Shown here in pieces: positions 34,129-41,978 of a stretch of DNA of 64,000 nucleotides. The DNA is from DALYJJ01 sp033763935 (GTDB taxonomy: Bacteria > Acidobacteriota > Terriglobia > Bryobacterales > Bryobacteraceae). The notes beneath the pieces are model-generated. The model was given only the letters and a program-made list of their open reading frames with translations, was not told the DNA's origin and made no database searches. The stretch spans positions 1-64,000 of the forward strand of contig JANRJO010000098.1 in the NCBI GenBank assembly GCA_033763935.1, in the 5' to 3' direction. Each line of letters begins with the position of its first letter. Position 1 is the stretch's first letter. Both the position numbers and the translations under genes were made by a program.

Positions 34129-34950
34129 ATGGCGTTTCCGGGGCGTGAAATACGGGTGGCGTCGTGGCTCGAGTTAATGGCGGAGTTGCATTCGGCGGGG
34201 CTGATACCGATACGCGGCGAGGAGGGCGGGCACCGGCGGTCGCCGTATGTGTTTCGCGGGATGGACGACGCCGAGTGGGGCCTGGACACGAGCCTGCAGC
34301 GCCTGCCGGGGATACGAAAGACGCTTCCGGACGTGGTGGAGCGGTCACTGCTCCGGAGCTTCCGAAAGTACGCGAGTGCGGGGACGTTCGACCGGCAATC
34401 GGAGTGGTACGTTCTGGCGGTGGCGCAGCACAATGGGTTGCCGACGCGGTGCCTGGATTGGAGCGCGTCGCCGCTGGTGGCGGTGCACTTCGCGGTGGGC
34501 GATGAGCGGTTGAAGCACAAGGACGGCGTGGTGTGGTGCTTGAATGCGGCGCGACTGCGAGAAGTGAACGCGGCGGCGCTGCGGGGCATCTCGTGGGTGT
34601 ACGACACGAGGCTCCTGGAGAAAAGCTTCGCGGACCTGGACGCGTTAGACGCCAGCGCCAAGGACGGGGAGCTGATGATCTTGTGGGAGCCGCCCTCGAT
34701 CGACCAGAGGATCGCGAGCCAGTCCGGTTTGCTTTCGATGATGAACGGCGGGGCGGTATCGCAGGGGGCGTTTCTGGAGCGGCATGCGCAGGCGCACGCG
34801 GACCTGGTGCTGCGGATCGTGATTACGGCGAGCATGAAAGCCGAGGCGCGGGACATGCTGGACCAGAACAACATCTCGGAGCGGTCGTTGTATCCGGGAC
34901 TGCCGGGGTTGTGCGCGTGGCTGAAGCGGTACTACGGGGCGGCGTGGTAA
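34129..34950 (+). CDS. FRG-domain protein
   Basis: 273 aa. The FRG signature is complete: YVFRGMDDAEWGL at 40-52 and QHNGLPTRCLDWSASPLVAVHFAV at 100-123. FRG domains are of unknown activity (ADP-ribosyltransferase-like fold proposed) and recur in antiphage and toxin-like settings. TATACT at 34113-34118 lies 10 nt before the ATG, implying a very short or absent leader. A cupin-like secreted-protein gene overlaps its stop. No adjacent toxin, nuclease or sensor gene makes a defence role certain. Confidence 0.8.
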   Translation: MAFPGREIRVASWLELMAELHSAGLIPIRGEEGGHRRSPYVFRGMDDAEWGLDTSLQRLPGIRKTLPDVVERSLLRSFRKYASAGTFDRQSEWYVLAVAQHNGLPTRCLDWSASPLVAVHFAVGDERLKHKDGVVWCLNAARLREVNAAALRGISWVYDTRLLEKSFADLDALDASAKDGELMILWEPPSIDQRIASQSGLLSMMNGGAVSQGAFLERHAQAHADLVLRIVITASMKAEARDMLDQNNISERSLYPGLPGLCAWLKRYYGAAW

Positions 34951-35678
34951 GGGCGTTGGGGGCGGCCCTGATGCTGGCGGGCGTGTTGTGCGGGCAGGAC
35001 CCGTACGCGACGCTGCCGAACAACTACCGGCTGGAGTTCGAGAATGCGTCGGTGCGGGTGTCGCGGGTGCGGTACCGGCCGGGCGAGCGCTTGCCGGTGC
35101 ACTCGCACCCGTCGCTGCCGACCGTGTACGTGTACGTCACGGACGGCGGAAAGATCCGGTTTTCGCACGTGACGCCGCGGTTCACGGTGGAGCGGCCGGC
35201 GGTGACGGCCGGCAGCGTGCGGTTCAACCGGAACGCGCAGGTGGAGACGCACGAGGTGGAGTACCTGGGGGAGCAGGAGACGGAGTACCTGCGGGTAGAG
35301 TTGAAGACGAAGCCCGGCGCAAAGCACCGGGATGCGCGGCTGCGCGTGGATTCGGATTTCCCGTGGGAGGACGAGATGGTGCGCATCCGGCGCGTGCGCG
35401 GGGACGGGGGACGGATGGAGCGCCCGGGGGTGGTGGTGGATGTGCGAGAGCGCACGTTTCGCTGGGCGGAAAGCGGCGCCGCGGCGGGGCGGGGCGAACT
35501 GCTGGTGATCATCGAACTGCTCTCAGTCGCTCTTGCGCGCGAGGCGGAAGGCGGCCATCTCGCGGTCGTTGCGAACAAGGACGATGTCGCCGGCGATCGC
35601 GGGGTGGTTCCACGTTTTACCTTCGATGGCTTTGAAGCGGGCGAGTTCTTTGTGCTGGTCGGGCGTGGCGGACACTAA
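34944..35678 (+). CDS. secreted cupin-like protein with run-on C terminus
   Basis: 244 aa from a GTG at 34944 that overlaps the FRG stop. Signal peptide MVRALGAALMLAGVLCGQD; mature cupin-type barrel (YRPGERLPVHSHPSLPTVYVYV; GSVRFNRNAQVETHEVEYLG; LLVIIEL). After about residue 193 the frame runs about 52 codons antisense through the end of the PQQ-propeller gene, giving an unrelated tail. Neighbouring relatives would be expected to end near GELLVIIEL. The ancestral stop has probably been lost. Confidence 0.6.
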   Translation: MVRALGAALMLAGVLCGQDPYATLPNNYRLEFENASVRVSRVRYRPGERLPVHSHPSLPTVYVYVTDGGKIRFSHVTPRFTVERPAVTAGSVRFNRNAQVETHEVEYLGEQETEYLRVELKTKPGAKHRDARLRVDSDFPWEDEMVRIRRVRGDGGRMERPGVVVDVRERTFRWAESGAAAGRGELLVIIELLSVALAREAEGGHLAVVANKDDVAGDRGVVPRFTFDGFEAGEFFVLVGRGGH

Positions 35679-37292
35679 GGCGAGCTCGCCGTCTTCAGAG
35701 AGAACGAGCAGGAGATCCTGGTCAGGAAGCAGGAGCATCTGGCCGTGGCCGTAGCGGCCGCCTTTCCATTTGCGCTGGCCGTCGTTGAGATCGATGCAGG
35801 ACAGGATACTGCCGTCGAAGCCGTAGGCGTGCCCTTTGTGGACGACGAGGTCGTTGTAGTAGGGCTTGAGGCCGCGGGACGTCCAGCTTTCCGTGGCGGT
35901 CCATTCGCCGGTTGCGGCGGGCGCGATGGTCAGGCGGCGGGTGGCCTCTCCGCCGGCCATGCCGCCGTTGGTGACGAGCAGAGCGCCATCGGGGGCGACG
36001 GCGGGCTGCAGGATCTTGCCGCCTTCCCACGGGTGCTTCCATAGCAGCTTGCCGTCGCCGGGCGACAGGCCCACGATCGCCTGGCCGGCGAGGAAGACGA
36101 TCTGATCGGACTTGCCAAACGTGACGTGGTGCGGAGAACTGTAGCTGCCGCCGATGGTGGGGCCGTTCCAGATCTTCTTGCCGGAGGCGGGGTCATAGGC
36201 GGCGAGGCGGCCGGAGGCGGCGACGACAACCAGGCCATTGATGACGAGGGGCGAACTGGAGATGCCCCAAGTGGGGATCGGCGCGCCGGTGTCGGTGGCG
36301 GCGTTGCGGGACCACAGCACCGCGCCCGTTTTCGCATCAAGGGCGCTGACGATGCCGGTAGCGCCGATAGCGTAGAGGCGGCCGTTGTGGAGCGTGGGGG
36401 TGCCGCGAGGGCCGGGTCCGGCGTTGGCCTCGTAGAAGCGGGCAGCATCGCGGTGCGCCCAGGCGGGCTTGCCTGTCTCCAACTGGTAAGCGGCAATCAC
36501 CTCGTTTTCGCCGCGCTGCTCCTGCGTGTAGGCGAGGCCATAGCCGACGGCGAAGGACGACCAGCCGGGGCCGACGTCTCTCCGCCAGAGCTCTTTCGGC
36601 GGGGTCGCGGCCCAGTCCGTTTCGATGCGAATGCCGGCGGCGCGGGAGTCGCGGTCGGGACCTCGAAAGCCGGGCCATTCGGGGGGCGCGGCGGCGGGCT
36701 TTGCAGGGGCGGCTTCGGGCGGGGGCTCGGATGCGGGCGCCGGCGCAGGCACGGGTTCGGCGGGCTTCGGGGGTTCGGGTGCCGGTTCGGGGCCGGGGAG
36801 CGGTTCCGCGGCGACGAGCCGCTCTTCGGGCGTGGGTGTCCAGCGCCAGGCGAACTGCGATCCGCCTTCGCCGCGGACTCCCTCACTTCGGACGAGCGCC
36901 AAAGAAGAAGAAACGAGGAGGATGCAGGCGGCAAGAACGGCGCGGCGCGCATTCGGGGCGAGGTTGCGGCCGAGCGTCGCCCCGAGGGTGAGGCCAAGGC
37001 AGGCGAGGGGAACGGCGAAGAAGAAATAGAATATGCGCTGGCCAAGGCCCGCTACGGAGACGTGCATCAGCGGCTTCAGCGCGAGGACGGTTCCGACGGT
37101 AAAGGCGAGGGTGAGCCAGCGGTCGAGGTGGGGAAGCCGGCTGAAGAAGAGCCACCAGACAAGGATGGCGAGGGCCCCAAGGAGGTTGGCGGCGAGAGCT
37201 ACGAGCATGCCGGAAGGGTGAACTCTCGGTGCAATCAACAGCAGGGCGAATAGGAAGACGGCGAATGCCAGCCAAACTTGGGGACGTCTCAT
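35523..37292 (-). CDS. membrane-anchored PQQ-like beta-propeller protein
   Basis: 589 aa. Four transmembrane segments in residues 1-125, a proline/alanine/glutamate linker (about 145-195, PEPAPEPPKPAEPVPAPAP), then eight PQQ-like blades with repeated GxxWxxD-type motifs (ALDAKTGAVLWSRNA; AYDPASGKKIW; GLSPGDGKLLWKHPW; CIDLNDGQRKWKGG). No PQQ-binding catalytic residues seen; probably a scaffold or protein-interaction propeller on the periplasmic side. The C-terminal 156 nt are antisense to the cupin-like gene. Confidence 0.82.
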   Translation of the reverse strand: MRRPQVWLAFAVFLFALLLIAPRVHPSGMLVALAANLLGALAILVWWLFFSRLPHLDRWLTLAFTVGTVLALKPLMHVSVAGLGQRIFYFFFAVPLACLGLTLGATLGRNLAPNARRAVLAACILLVSSSLALVRSEGVRGEGGSQFAWRWTPTPEERLVAAEPLPGPEPAPEPPKPAEPVPAPAPASEPPPEAAPAKPAAAPPEWPGFRGPDRDSRAAGIRIETDWAATPPKELWRRDVGPGWSSFAVGYGLAYTQEQRGENEVIAAYQLETGKPAWAHRDAARFYEANAGPGPRGTPTLHNGRLYAIGATGIVSALDAKTGAVLWSRNAATDTGAPIPTWGISSSPLVINGLVVVAASGRLAAYDPASGKKIWNGPTIGGSYSSPHHVTFGKSDQIVFLAGQAIVGLSPGDGKLLWKHPWEGGKILQPAVAPDGALLVTNGGMAGGEATRRLTIAPAATGEWTATESWTSRGLKPYYNDLVVHKGHAYGFDGSILSCIDLNDGQRKWKGGRYGHGQMLLLPDQDLLLVLSEDGELALVSATPDQHKELARFKAIEGKTWNHPAIAGDIVLVRNDREMAAFRLARKSD

Positions 37293-37295
37293 TTG

Positions 37296-39965
37296 TTATT
37301 CCTCTCGAAGCAAAGCGACGGGGTTGAGCGACAGCGCGCGGTGGGCGGGGATCCACGTGGCGACGAGGCCAAGAAGCAGGAGCGCGAGGACCACGCCGGC
37401 GAGCACAAAGGGATCGCGGGGGGTTGCCTGATAGACGATGGCGGCGAGGACTCGGGCGGCCAAAACGCCGAGGAGGAGTCCGGCTGAGCCGCCGATCGCC
37501 AGAAGCTTGAAGGCGCGCCCGAGAGCCGCGTGGAGAACTTCCGTCCGGCGCGCGCCGAGGGCCATGCGAATGCCGAGTTCCTTCAAACGCTTGCTCACCG
37601 AGTACGCGGCCATGCCGAAGACACCGGTGACGGCGAGAAGCGCTCCGATGAGACCCATGACGCCGAGGGCCGCCGTGGCCACTCGTGCGGGGAAGAGAGC
37701 GAAATCGAGCGTCTGAGTCCAGGGCTCGATGTAGACGGGAAGGGCGGGGTCGGTCTGGCGGAAGGCTTCGCGGATGGCGGGGGCAATGTGTTCCGCGGCG
37801 TTCCCGGAAGTGCGGGCGACGAGCCAGGTCTCGGCGGCGGGCGATTGGGCGAGCGGGGTGAACAGTGCGGCGCGCGGCGGCTCGGTGAGGGACACATACT
37901 TGCCGTCTTCCACCACGCCCACGATTTGAAGTCTGATGTTGTTGCGGAGACGGAACCAACGGCCGAGAGCTGCGGCGTCCGATCCAAAGACGCGGCGGGC
38001 ACACTCGCGGTTCACGATAGCGACGCGCGGCGCGCGCGGATGGTCGTGGTCTGTGAAGAGACGACCGGCGAGAAGACGAGTGCCGGCGGCCTGGAAGTAG
38101 GCCGGTGAGACGTTGAAGCGGACGGCGGTGGCGGCGGCGTTGGAGGGACGGAAGTCGGTGGTCTCTTCCGGGTACATCAGGGAGTTGGCCCAGTCGGCGC
38201 CCAAGGGGATGCGATCGATGAGGCCGGCGGCTTCGACGCCCGGGATGGCGGCGACGGAGTCGACGAGACGCTGGTGAATCGCGGGGTAAGCTGCTGCGGG
38301 GTGGCCGGCCATGGTGAGGGCGGAATGGGCGAGGAGGGTGCCCCGAGGCTGGAAGCCAAAGTCCGTGTGGAGAGATCGAATGAGGCCGCGGACGGCGACA
38401 AGAGAAGACGTGACGAGCACGGCGCAGATGGCGATCTGGAAGGCGAGGAGGAGGTCGCGCGCCGTCCACCGTGGATGAGTACCGGTCAGCCGGCCGGACT
38501 TCACGATCGGGAACGGATCCATGGCAAGCACCTGGCGCGCGGGCAGGACTCCGAAGAGAATGCCGGCCAGGAGGGCGAGGACGAGAGCGAGGGCGTAGAC
38601 GAAGGGGTCGGGCTCAAGGTTCAGGCGGATGGGGAAGCGGGGAATCGGATTCCATGAGCTGAGAGCGCGCAGGAAGGTGACGCTGGCCAGGAGTCCCGCC
38701 GCGCCGCCGGCGAGCGCGACGAGGAGCGCCTCCGTGAAGAGCTGGCGCAGAACCCGCCGGCGATGGGCGCCGAGCGCAAGACGGAGCGCGACTTCACGGG
38801 CGCGGTCACTGGCGCGGGCGGCAAAGAGACTGCCGAGGTTCGCACAGGCCGCCAGGAGGATGAGAGCGGCGAGGAGCATGAGACCGGCGAGGAACGCCTT
38901 GACGGGGCGGCCGAGGAAGCTGCCGTAGAGAGATGGGTCGGCGAGGGTGAAGCGCATGCGGGCGACATCGGTGGGGTAGGTCTTCTCAATCTGGGCGCCG
39001 ATGGCGTTGATGTCGTCGATGGCCTGTGCGGGCGTGACGCCGGGCTTCAGATGGCCCATGGTGAGGAATACGGAAAGCATGCGGCGTTCGTTCAGGTGAT
39101 TGACACCCGTGATCTGTTCCTGGTTGACGAAAGGCGTGAAGATCTCGGCGGAGAAGAAGAGCAGTGTGCCGCGGAACTCCGGTGGAGTGACGCCCAGGAC
39201 CGTGTAGGGGTGTTTGTTGAGTTGGACCGTGCGGCCGACAATCAGCGGGTCGGCGCTGAAGCGCTCGCGCCAGGCGCGGTGGGAGAGTACAACGTAGGGC
39301 GCGCTGTTGGGCCCACGCTCATCGGAGGCGTGAAAAACGCGGCCGATCTGCGGCTGGATGCCGAGCACATCGAAGTAGTTGCCGCTGACCATACAGACGT
39401 AGACGGAGGACGGGTTTCCGCTCCCGGTGTCGAGCCCGGCGGGGGAGATTTCATACGCGGCGAGACCCTCGAACGAGCGGTTGCGATCGCGGAAGTCGAG
39501 GTAGTCCGGATAGGACATGCGACCGGAGTTCGAGTCTTTGCGCTCGAGGGAGTAAAGGGTTTCGGCCCGGGGGACGTTGAGCGGCCGGGCGATGAGGGAC
39601 TGGAAGAGGGCGAAGACAACGGCATTGGCGCCGATGGCGAGGGCGAGGGTGAGGACGGCGAGGGCGGTGGGGCCGGGAGTTCGCGCGAGGATGCGCAGGC
39701 CGTAGCGGATGTCCTGGAGCGTGTCGTCGACGAGGTTCACGCGGCGGGCGTCGCGGCATTCCTCTTTGCGCTGCGTGAGGCCCTGCATATCGAGTAGGGC
39801 GGCGCGACGGGCTTCTTCCTCGCGAAGGCCCTTTGACACGTAGTCGGCGGTCTTGCAGTGCAGGTGGTATTGCAACTCGTCGTCGAGTTCCTGTTCCACC
39901 AGCCGGCGGCGGAAGAGAGAGCGCAGGCGTAGGGGGATGGTGTAGACCCAGCTCTCGACGCGCAT
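37296..39965 (-). CDS. ADOP-type ABC transporter permease
   Basis: 889 aa, full length: cytoplasmic helix domain (LVEQELDDELQYHLHCKTADYV), first MacB/FtsX unit (QDIRYGLRILARTPGPTALAV; AIGANAVVFALFQSL), DUF-type periplasmic cores, second unit ending LKELGIRMALGARRTEV and TWIPAHRALSLNPVALLREE. Starts 3 nt after the PadR stop. Orphan: no ATPase gene nearby. Substrate unknown. Confidence 0.9.
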   Translation of the reverse strand: MRVESWVYTIPLRLRSLFRRRLVEQELDDELQYHLHCKTADYVSKGLREEEARRAALLDMQGLTQRKEECRDARRVNLVDDTLQDIRYGLRILARTPGPTALAVLTLALAIGANAVVFALFQSLIARPLNVPRAETLYSLERKDSNSGRMSYPDYLDFRDRNRSFEGLAAYEISPAGLDTGSGNPSSVYVCMVSGNYFDVLGIQPQIGRVFHASDERGPNSAPYVVLSHRAWRERFSADPLIVGRTVQLNKHPYTVLGVTPPEFRGTLLFFSAEIFTPFVNQEQITGVNHLNERRMLSVFLTMGHLKPGVTPAQAIDDINAIGAQIEKTYPTDVARMRFTLADPSLYGSFLGRPVKAFLAGLMLLAALILLAACANLGSLFAARASDRAREVALRLALGAHRRRVLRQLFTEALLVALAGGAAGLLASVTFLRALSSWNPIPRFPIRLNLEPDPFVYALALVLALLAGILFGVLPARQVLAMDPFPIVKSGRLTGTHPRWTARDLLLAFQIAICAVLVTSSLVAVRGLIRSLHTDFGFQPRGTLLAHSALTMAGHPAAAYPAIHQRLVDSVAAIPGVEAAGLIDRIPLGADWANSLMYPEETTDFRPSNAAATAVRFNVSPAYFQAAGTRLLAGRLFTDHDHPRAPRVAIVNRECARRVFGSDAAALGRWFRLRNNIRLQIVGVVEDGKYVSLTEPPRAALFTPLAQSPAAETWLVARTSGNAAEHIAPAIREAFRQTDPALPVYIEPWTQTLDFALFPARVATAALGVMGLIGALLAVTGVFGMAAYSVSKRLKELGIRMALGARRTEVLHAALGRAFKLLAIGGSAGLLLGVLAARVLAAIVYQATPRDPFVLAGVVLALLLLGLVATWIPAHRALSLNPVALLREE

Positions 39966-39968
39966 CGG

Positions 39969-40304
39969 CTAAGCCTCCTCCAGGCGGATCACATTCGTGA
40001 TGGCGCTCGAGAGACGGGTCCAGCTTTCGGTTTCTTTCTGTAGCTGGCGGCGGCCGAGGCGGGTGAGGGAGTAGAACTTGGCCCGGCGATTGTTCTCCGT
40101 CGCCTTCCACTCCGCTGTGATCCAGCCTTGCTGTTCCAATTTGTGAAGGGCCGGGTAGAGGGAGCCGTCGCTGACCTGGAGGACGTCGCCGGAGACCTGG
40201 CGGAGGCGCTGCGATATAGCCCAGCCGTTCAACGGTTCCAGGGCGAGGATCTTGAGAAGCAAGAGGTCCAGGGTGCCTTGGACAAGATCGGATGGTTTGC
40301 TCAC
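39969..40304 (-). CDS. PadR family repressor of the ADOP permease
   Basis: 111 aa from the GTG at 40304, picked because GAGGAGAA precedes it at good spacing; an upstream ATG would read through the promoter. Winged helix (LVQGTLDLLLLKILALEPLNGWA; LQVSDGSLYPALHKLEQQGWI; TENNRRAKFYSLTRLGRRQL). Forms a two-gene operon with the permease (3 nt apart). Confidence 0.9.
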   Translation of the reverse strand: MSKPSDLVQGTLDLLLLKILALEPLNGWAISQRLRQVSGDVLQVSDGSLYPALHKLEQQGWITAEWKATENNRRAKFYSLTRLGRRQLQKETESWTRLSSAITNVIRLEEA

Positions 40305-40312
40305 GGTTCTCC

Positions 40313-40358
40313 TCTCGGTTACCGAGAAAAGAATAACCGAACTCCTCTCGGTAAGCAA
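40313..40358 (-). promoter_or_regulatory. promoter and operators of the PadR-ADOP operon
   Basis: On the minus strand, TTGCTT (40358-40353), a 17-nt spacer and TATTCT (40335-40330) form the promoter. The spacer holds ACCGA-GAGGAGT-TCGGT. A perfect 7-bp-arm palindrome TCTCGGT-A-ACCGAGA (40327-40313) lies over the transcription start. The leader to the GTG is about 20 nt with a ribosome site. Confidence 0.65.
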
Positions 40359-40380
40359 GGGGAAATGTGGGAGGGGAGGG

Positions 40381-40965
40381 TCAGGAGGCTGGTTTCGCGA
40401 GGACGACGATGAACCAGCGCTGCCCTGGTTTTTCGGTGGAAACGGCGTAGAGGCCGGCGTCTTTCATTTCGCGGGTGACGGTTTCGGGGGTGACGCCGTG
40501 CTGGCCGTCCTTGGCGCGGGCGGCGGGATCGGCGGCTTCCTTGTCAGGCGGGGTAAAGTCGACGACTGCGACGCGGCCGCCGGGCTTGAGGGAGGCCGCG
40601 ATGGACGCGTTCATGGCAGCGGGGTCAGTGAAGTGATGGTAGACGTCGCGCATCCAGATGGCGTCGCAGGTGGCGGGGAAGTTGGTGCTGGTGGATTCGC
40701 CTTCAACGACGGTGATCTGGGGGAGGTTGCTGGAAGCGATGCTTGCGCGGAGTTTCTTGACGCGGGACTCGCCGAGCTCGCTCGTGTAGACGCGGCCGGT
40801 GGGACCGACGACGCGCGCGGCGGCGATGCTGGCGCTGCCGTCGCCGGCGCCGATCTCGCAAACCGTGTCGCCCGGGCGGGCGTTGATGGCTTCGAGGATC
40901 TTCTCAGGGGAGGCGGAGGCGAAGGCAAGGGCGGCGGGCAGGAGGGCGAGAAGGAGGCGGCGCAT
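40381..40965 (-). CDS. SAM-dependent methyltransferase with signal-peptide-like N terminus
   Basis: 194 aa class I methyltransferase: motif I VCEIGAGDGSASIAAA, acidic post-I segment, and CDAIWMRDVYHHFTDP. The first 18 residues (MRRLLLALLPAALAFASA) look like a Sec signal or membrane anchor. SAM is cytosolic, so export would be puzzling; either the N terminus only anchors the enzyme or the start is misassigned (no later start codon precedes motif I). This arrangement recurs in environmental genomes. Substrate unknown. Confidence 0.78.
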   Translation of the reverse strand: MRRLLLALLPAALAFASASPEKILEAINARPGDTVCEIGAGDGSASIAAARVVGPTGRVYTSELGESRVKKLRASIASSNLPQITVVEGESTSTNFPATCDAIWMRDVYHHFTDPAAMNASIAASLKPGGRVAVVDFTPPDKEAADPAARAKDGQHGVTPETVTREMKDAGLYAVSTEKPGQRWFIVVLAKPAS

Positions 40966-41036
40966 AGCAAGGAGTAAGACGAGGGCGGGGGCGAAGCGTA
41001 ACGGGATATTTACGCGGGGCTGATAGGCTGGCGGTG

Positions 41037-41924
41037 ATGAATCGACGCCAGTTTCTTGCGGGAAGCGCGGCCGCGGCAGCGGCGCGGGGAGGCCTGAAGG
41101 CCGCGGACGAGGGGTTCCGCTTCGTCCACTTTACGGACACGCACATACAGAGAGAGCTGAAGGCCGATGAGGGCGTGGCGAAGGCGTTCACGCAGATCGC
41201 CCGATTGCAGCCGGACTTCTGCCTGGCGGGTGGGGACCTGGTGTTCGACGTGTTAGAGAGTCGGAAGCCGCGAGCGAAGGAGTTGTTTGCGCTGTACGGC
41301 GAGGCAGTGAAGCGATTGGAGTGTCCGGTCCATTCGGCGCCGGGCAATCACGACTATTTCGGGGTGTTCAAGAAGAGCGGGGTGTCACCGAAGGATCCGG
41401 AGTACGGAAAGAAGATGTTCGAGGACCGCATCGGGCCGCGGTACAAGAGCTTCGATCACAAGGGTTGGCACTTCATTACGCTCGACACGGTGTTCATTGA
41501 GGGGCGGAAGTACAAGGGCTACGTCGACGACGAACAGCTGAGCTGGCTGAAGGCGGACCTGGAGAAGAACGGGCCGGGTAAGCCAGTGATCGTGTTGTGC
41601 CACATTCCGCTGGTCACGGCGGCGCTGCAGGTGGTGCCGGGCTGGCAGGCCCTGGGGAACGCGATTGTGGTGGAGAACGCGGCGGTCGTGGTTGAGTTAT
41701 TCGACGGGTACCCGGTGAAGCTGGTGCTGCAGGGGCACACGCACATCAATGAGCGGGTGCGGTGGAAGAACACCGACTACATTACGACGGGGGCGGTGAG
41801 CGGGAACTGGTGGAAAGGTCCACGAATGGGGTTTCCTGAAGGGTATGCGGTGATCGAGGCTGCGGGAGACCAGGTAAGCTGGCGGTTCGAGAGCTACGGG
41901 TGGACGCCGGTGGCGAAACTGTAA
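41037..41924 (+). CDS. Tat-exported metallophosphoesterase
   Basis: 295 aa. MNRRQFLAGSAAAAAA is a Tat signal (a GTG one codon earlier is possible). Calcineurin-like motifs in order: VHFTDTHIQ, LAGGDLVFD, APGNHDYFG, a lone histidine in LCHIPLV and LVLQGHTHINE, giving the two-metal site. Probably hydrolyses a phosphodiester or nucleotide in the periplasm. No partner gene in an obvious operon. Confidence 0.88.
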   Translation: MNRRQFLAGSAAAAAARGGLKAADEGFRFVHFTDTHIQRELKADEGVAKAFTQIARLQPDFCLAGGDLVFDVLESRKPRAKELFALYGEAVKRLECPVHSAPGNHDYFGVFKKSGVSPKDPEYGKKMFEDRIGPRYKSFDHKGWHFITLDTVFIEGRKYKGYVDDEQLSWLKADLEKNGPGKPVIVLCHIPLVTAALQVVPGWQALGNAIVVENAAVVVELFDGYPVKLVLQGHTHINERVRWKNTDYITTGAVSGNWWKGPRMGFPEGYAVIEAAGDQVSWRFESYGWTPVAKL

Positions 41925-41978
41925 CTCGCCCGTGCCTCGATTGTTACCGGCGCCGGATACGCTGGTGGTACGGGTCTT

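Noticed and set aside
34533..34943. Upstream extension of the secreted cupin-like frame
   Set aside because: It lies within the FRG gene in another frame; the signal peptide begins at the GTG at 34944.
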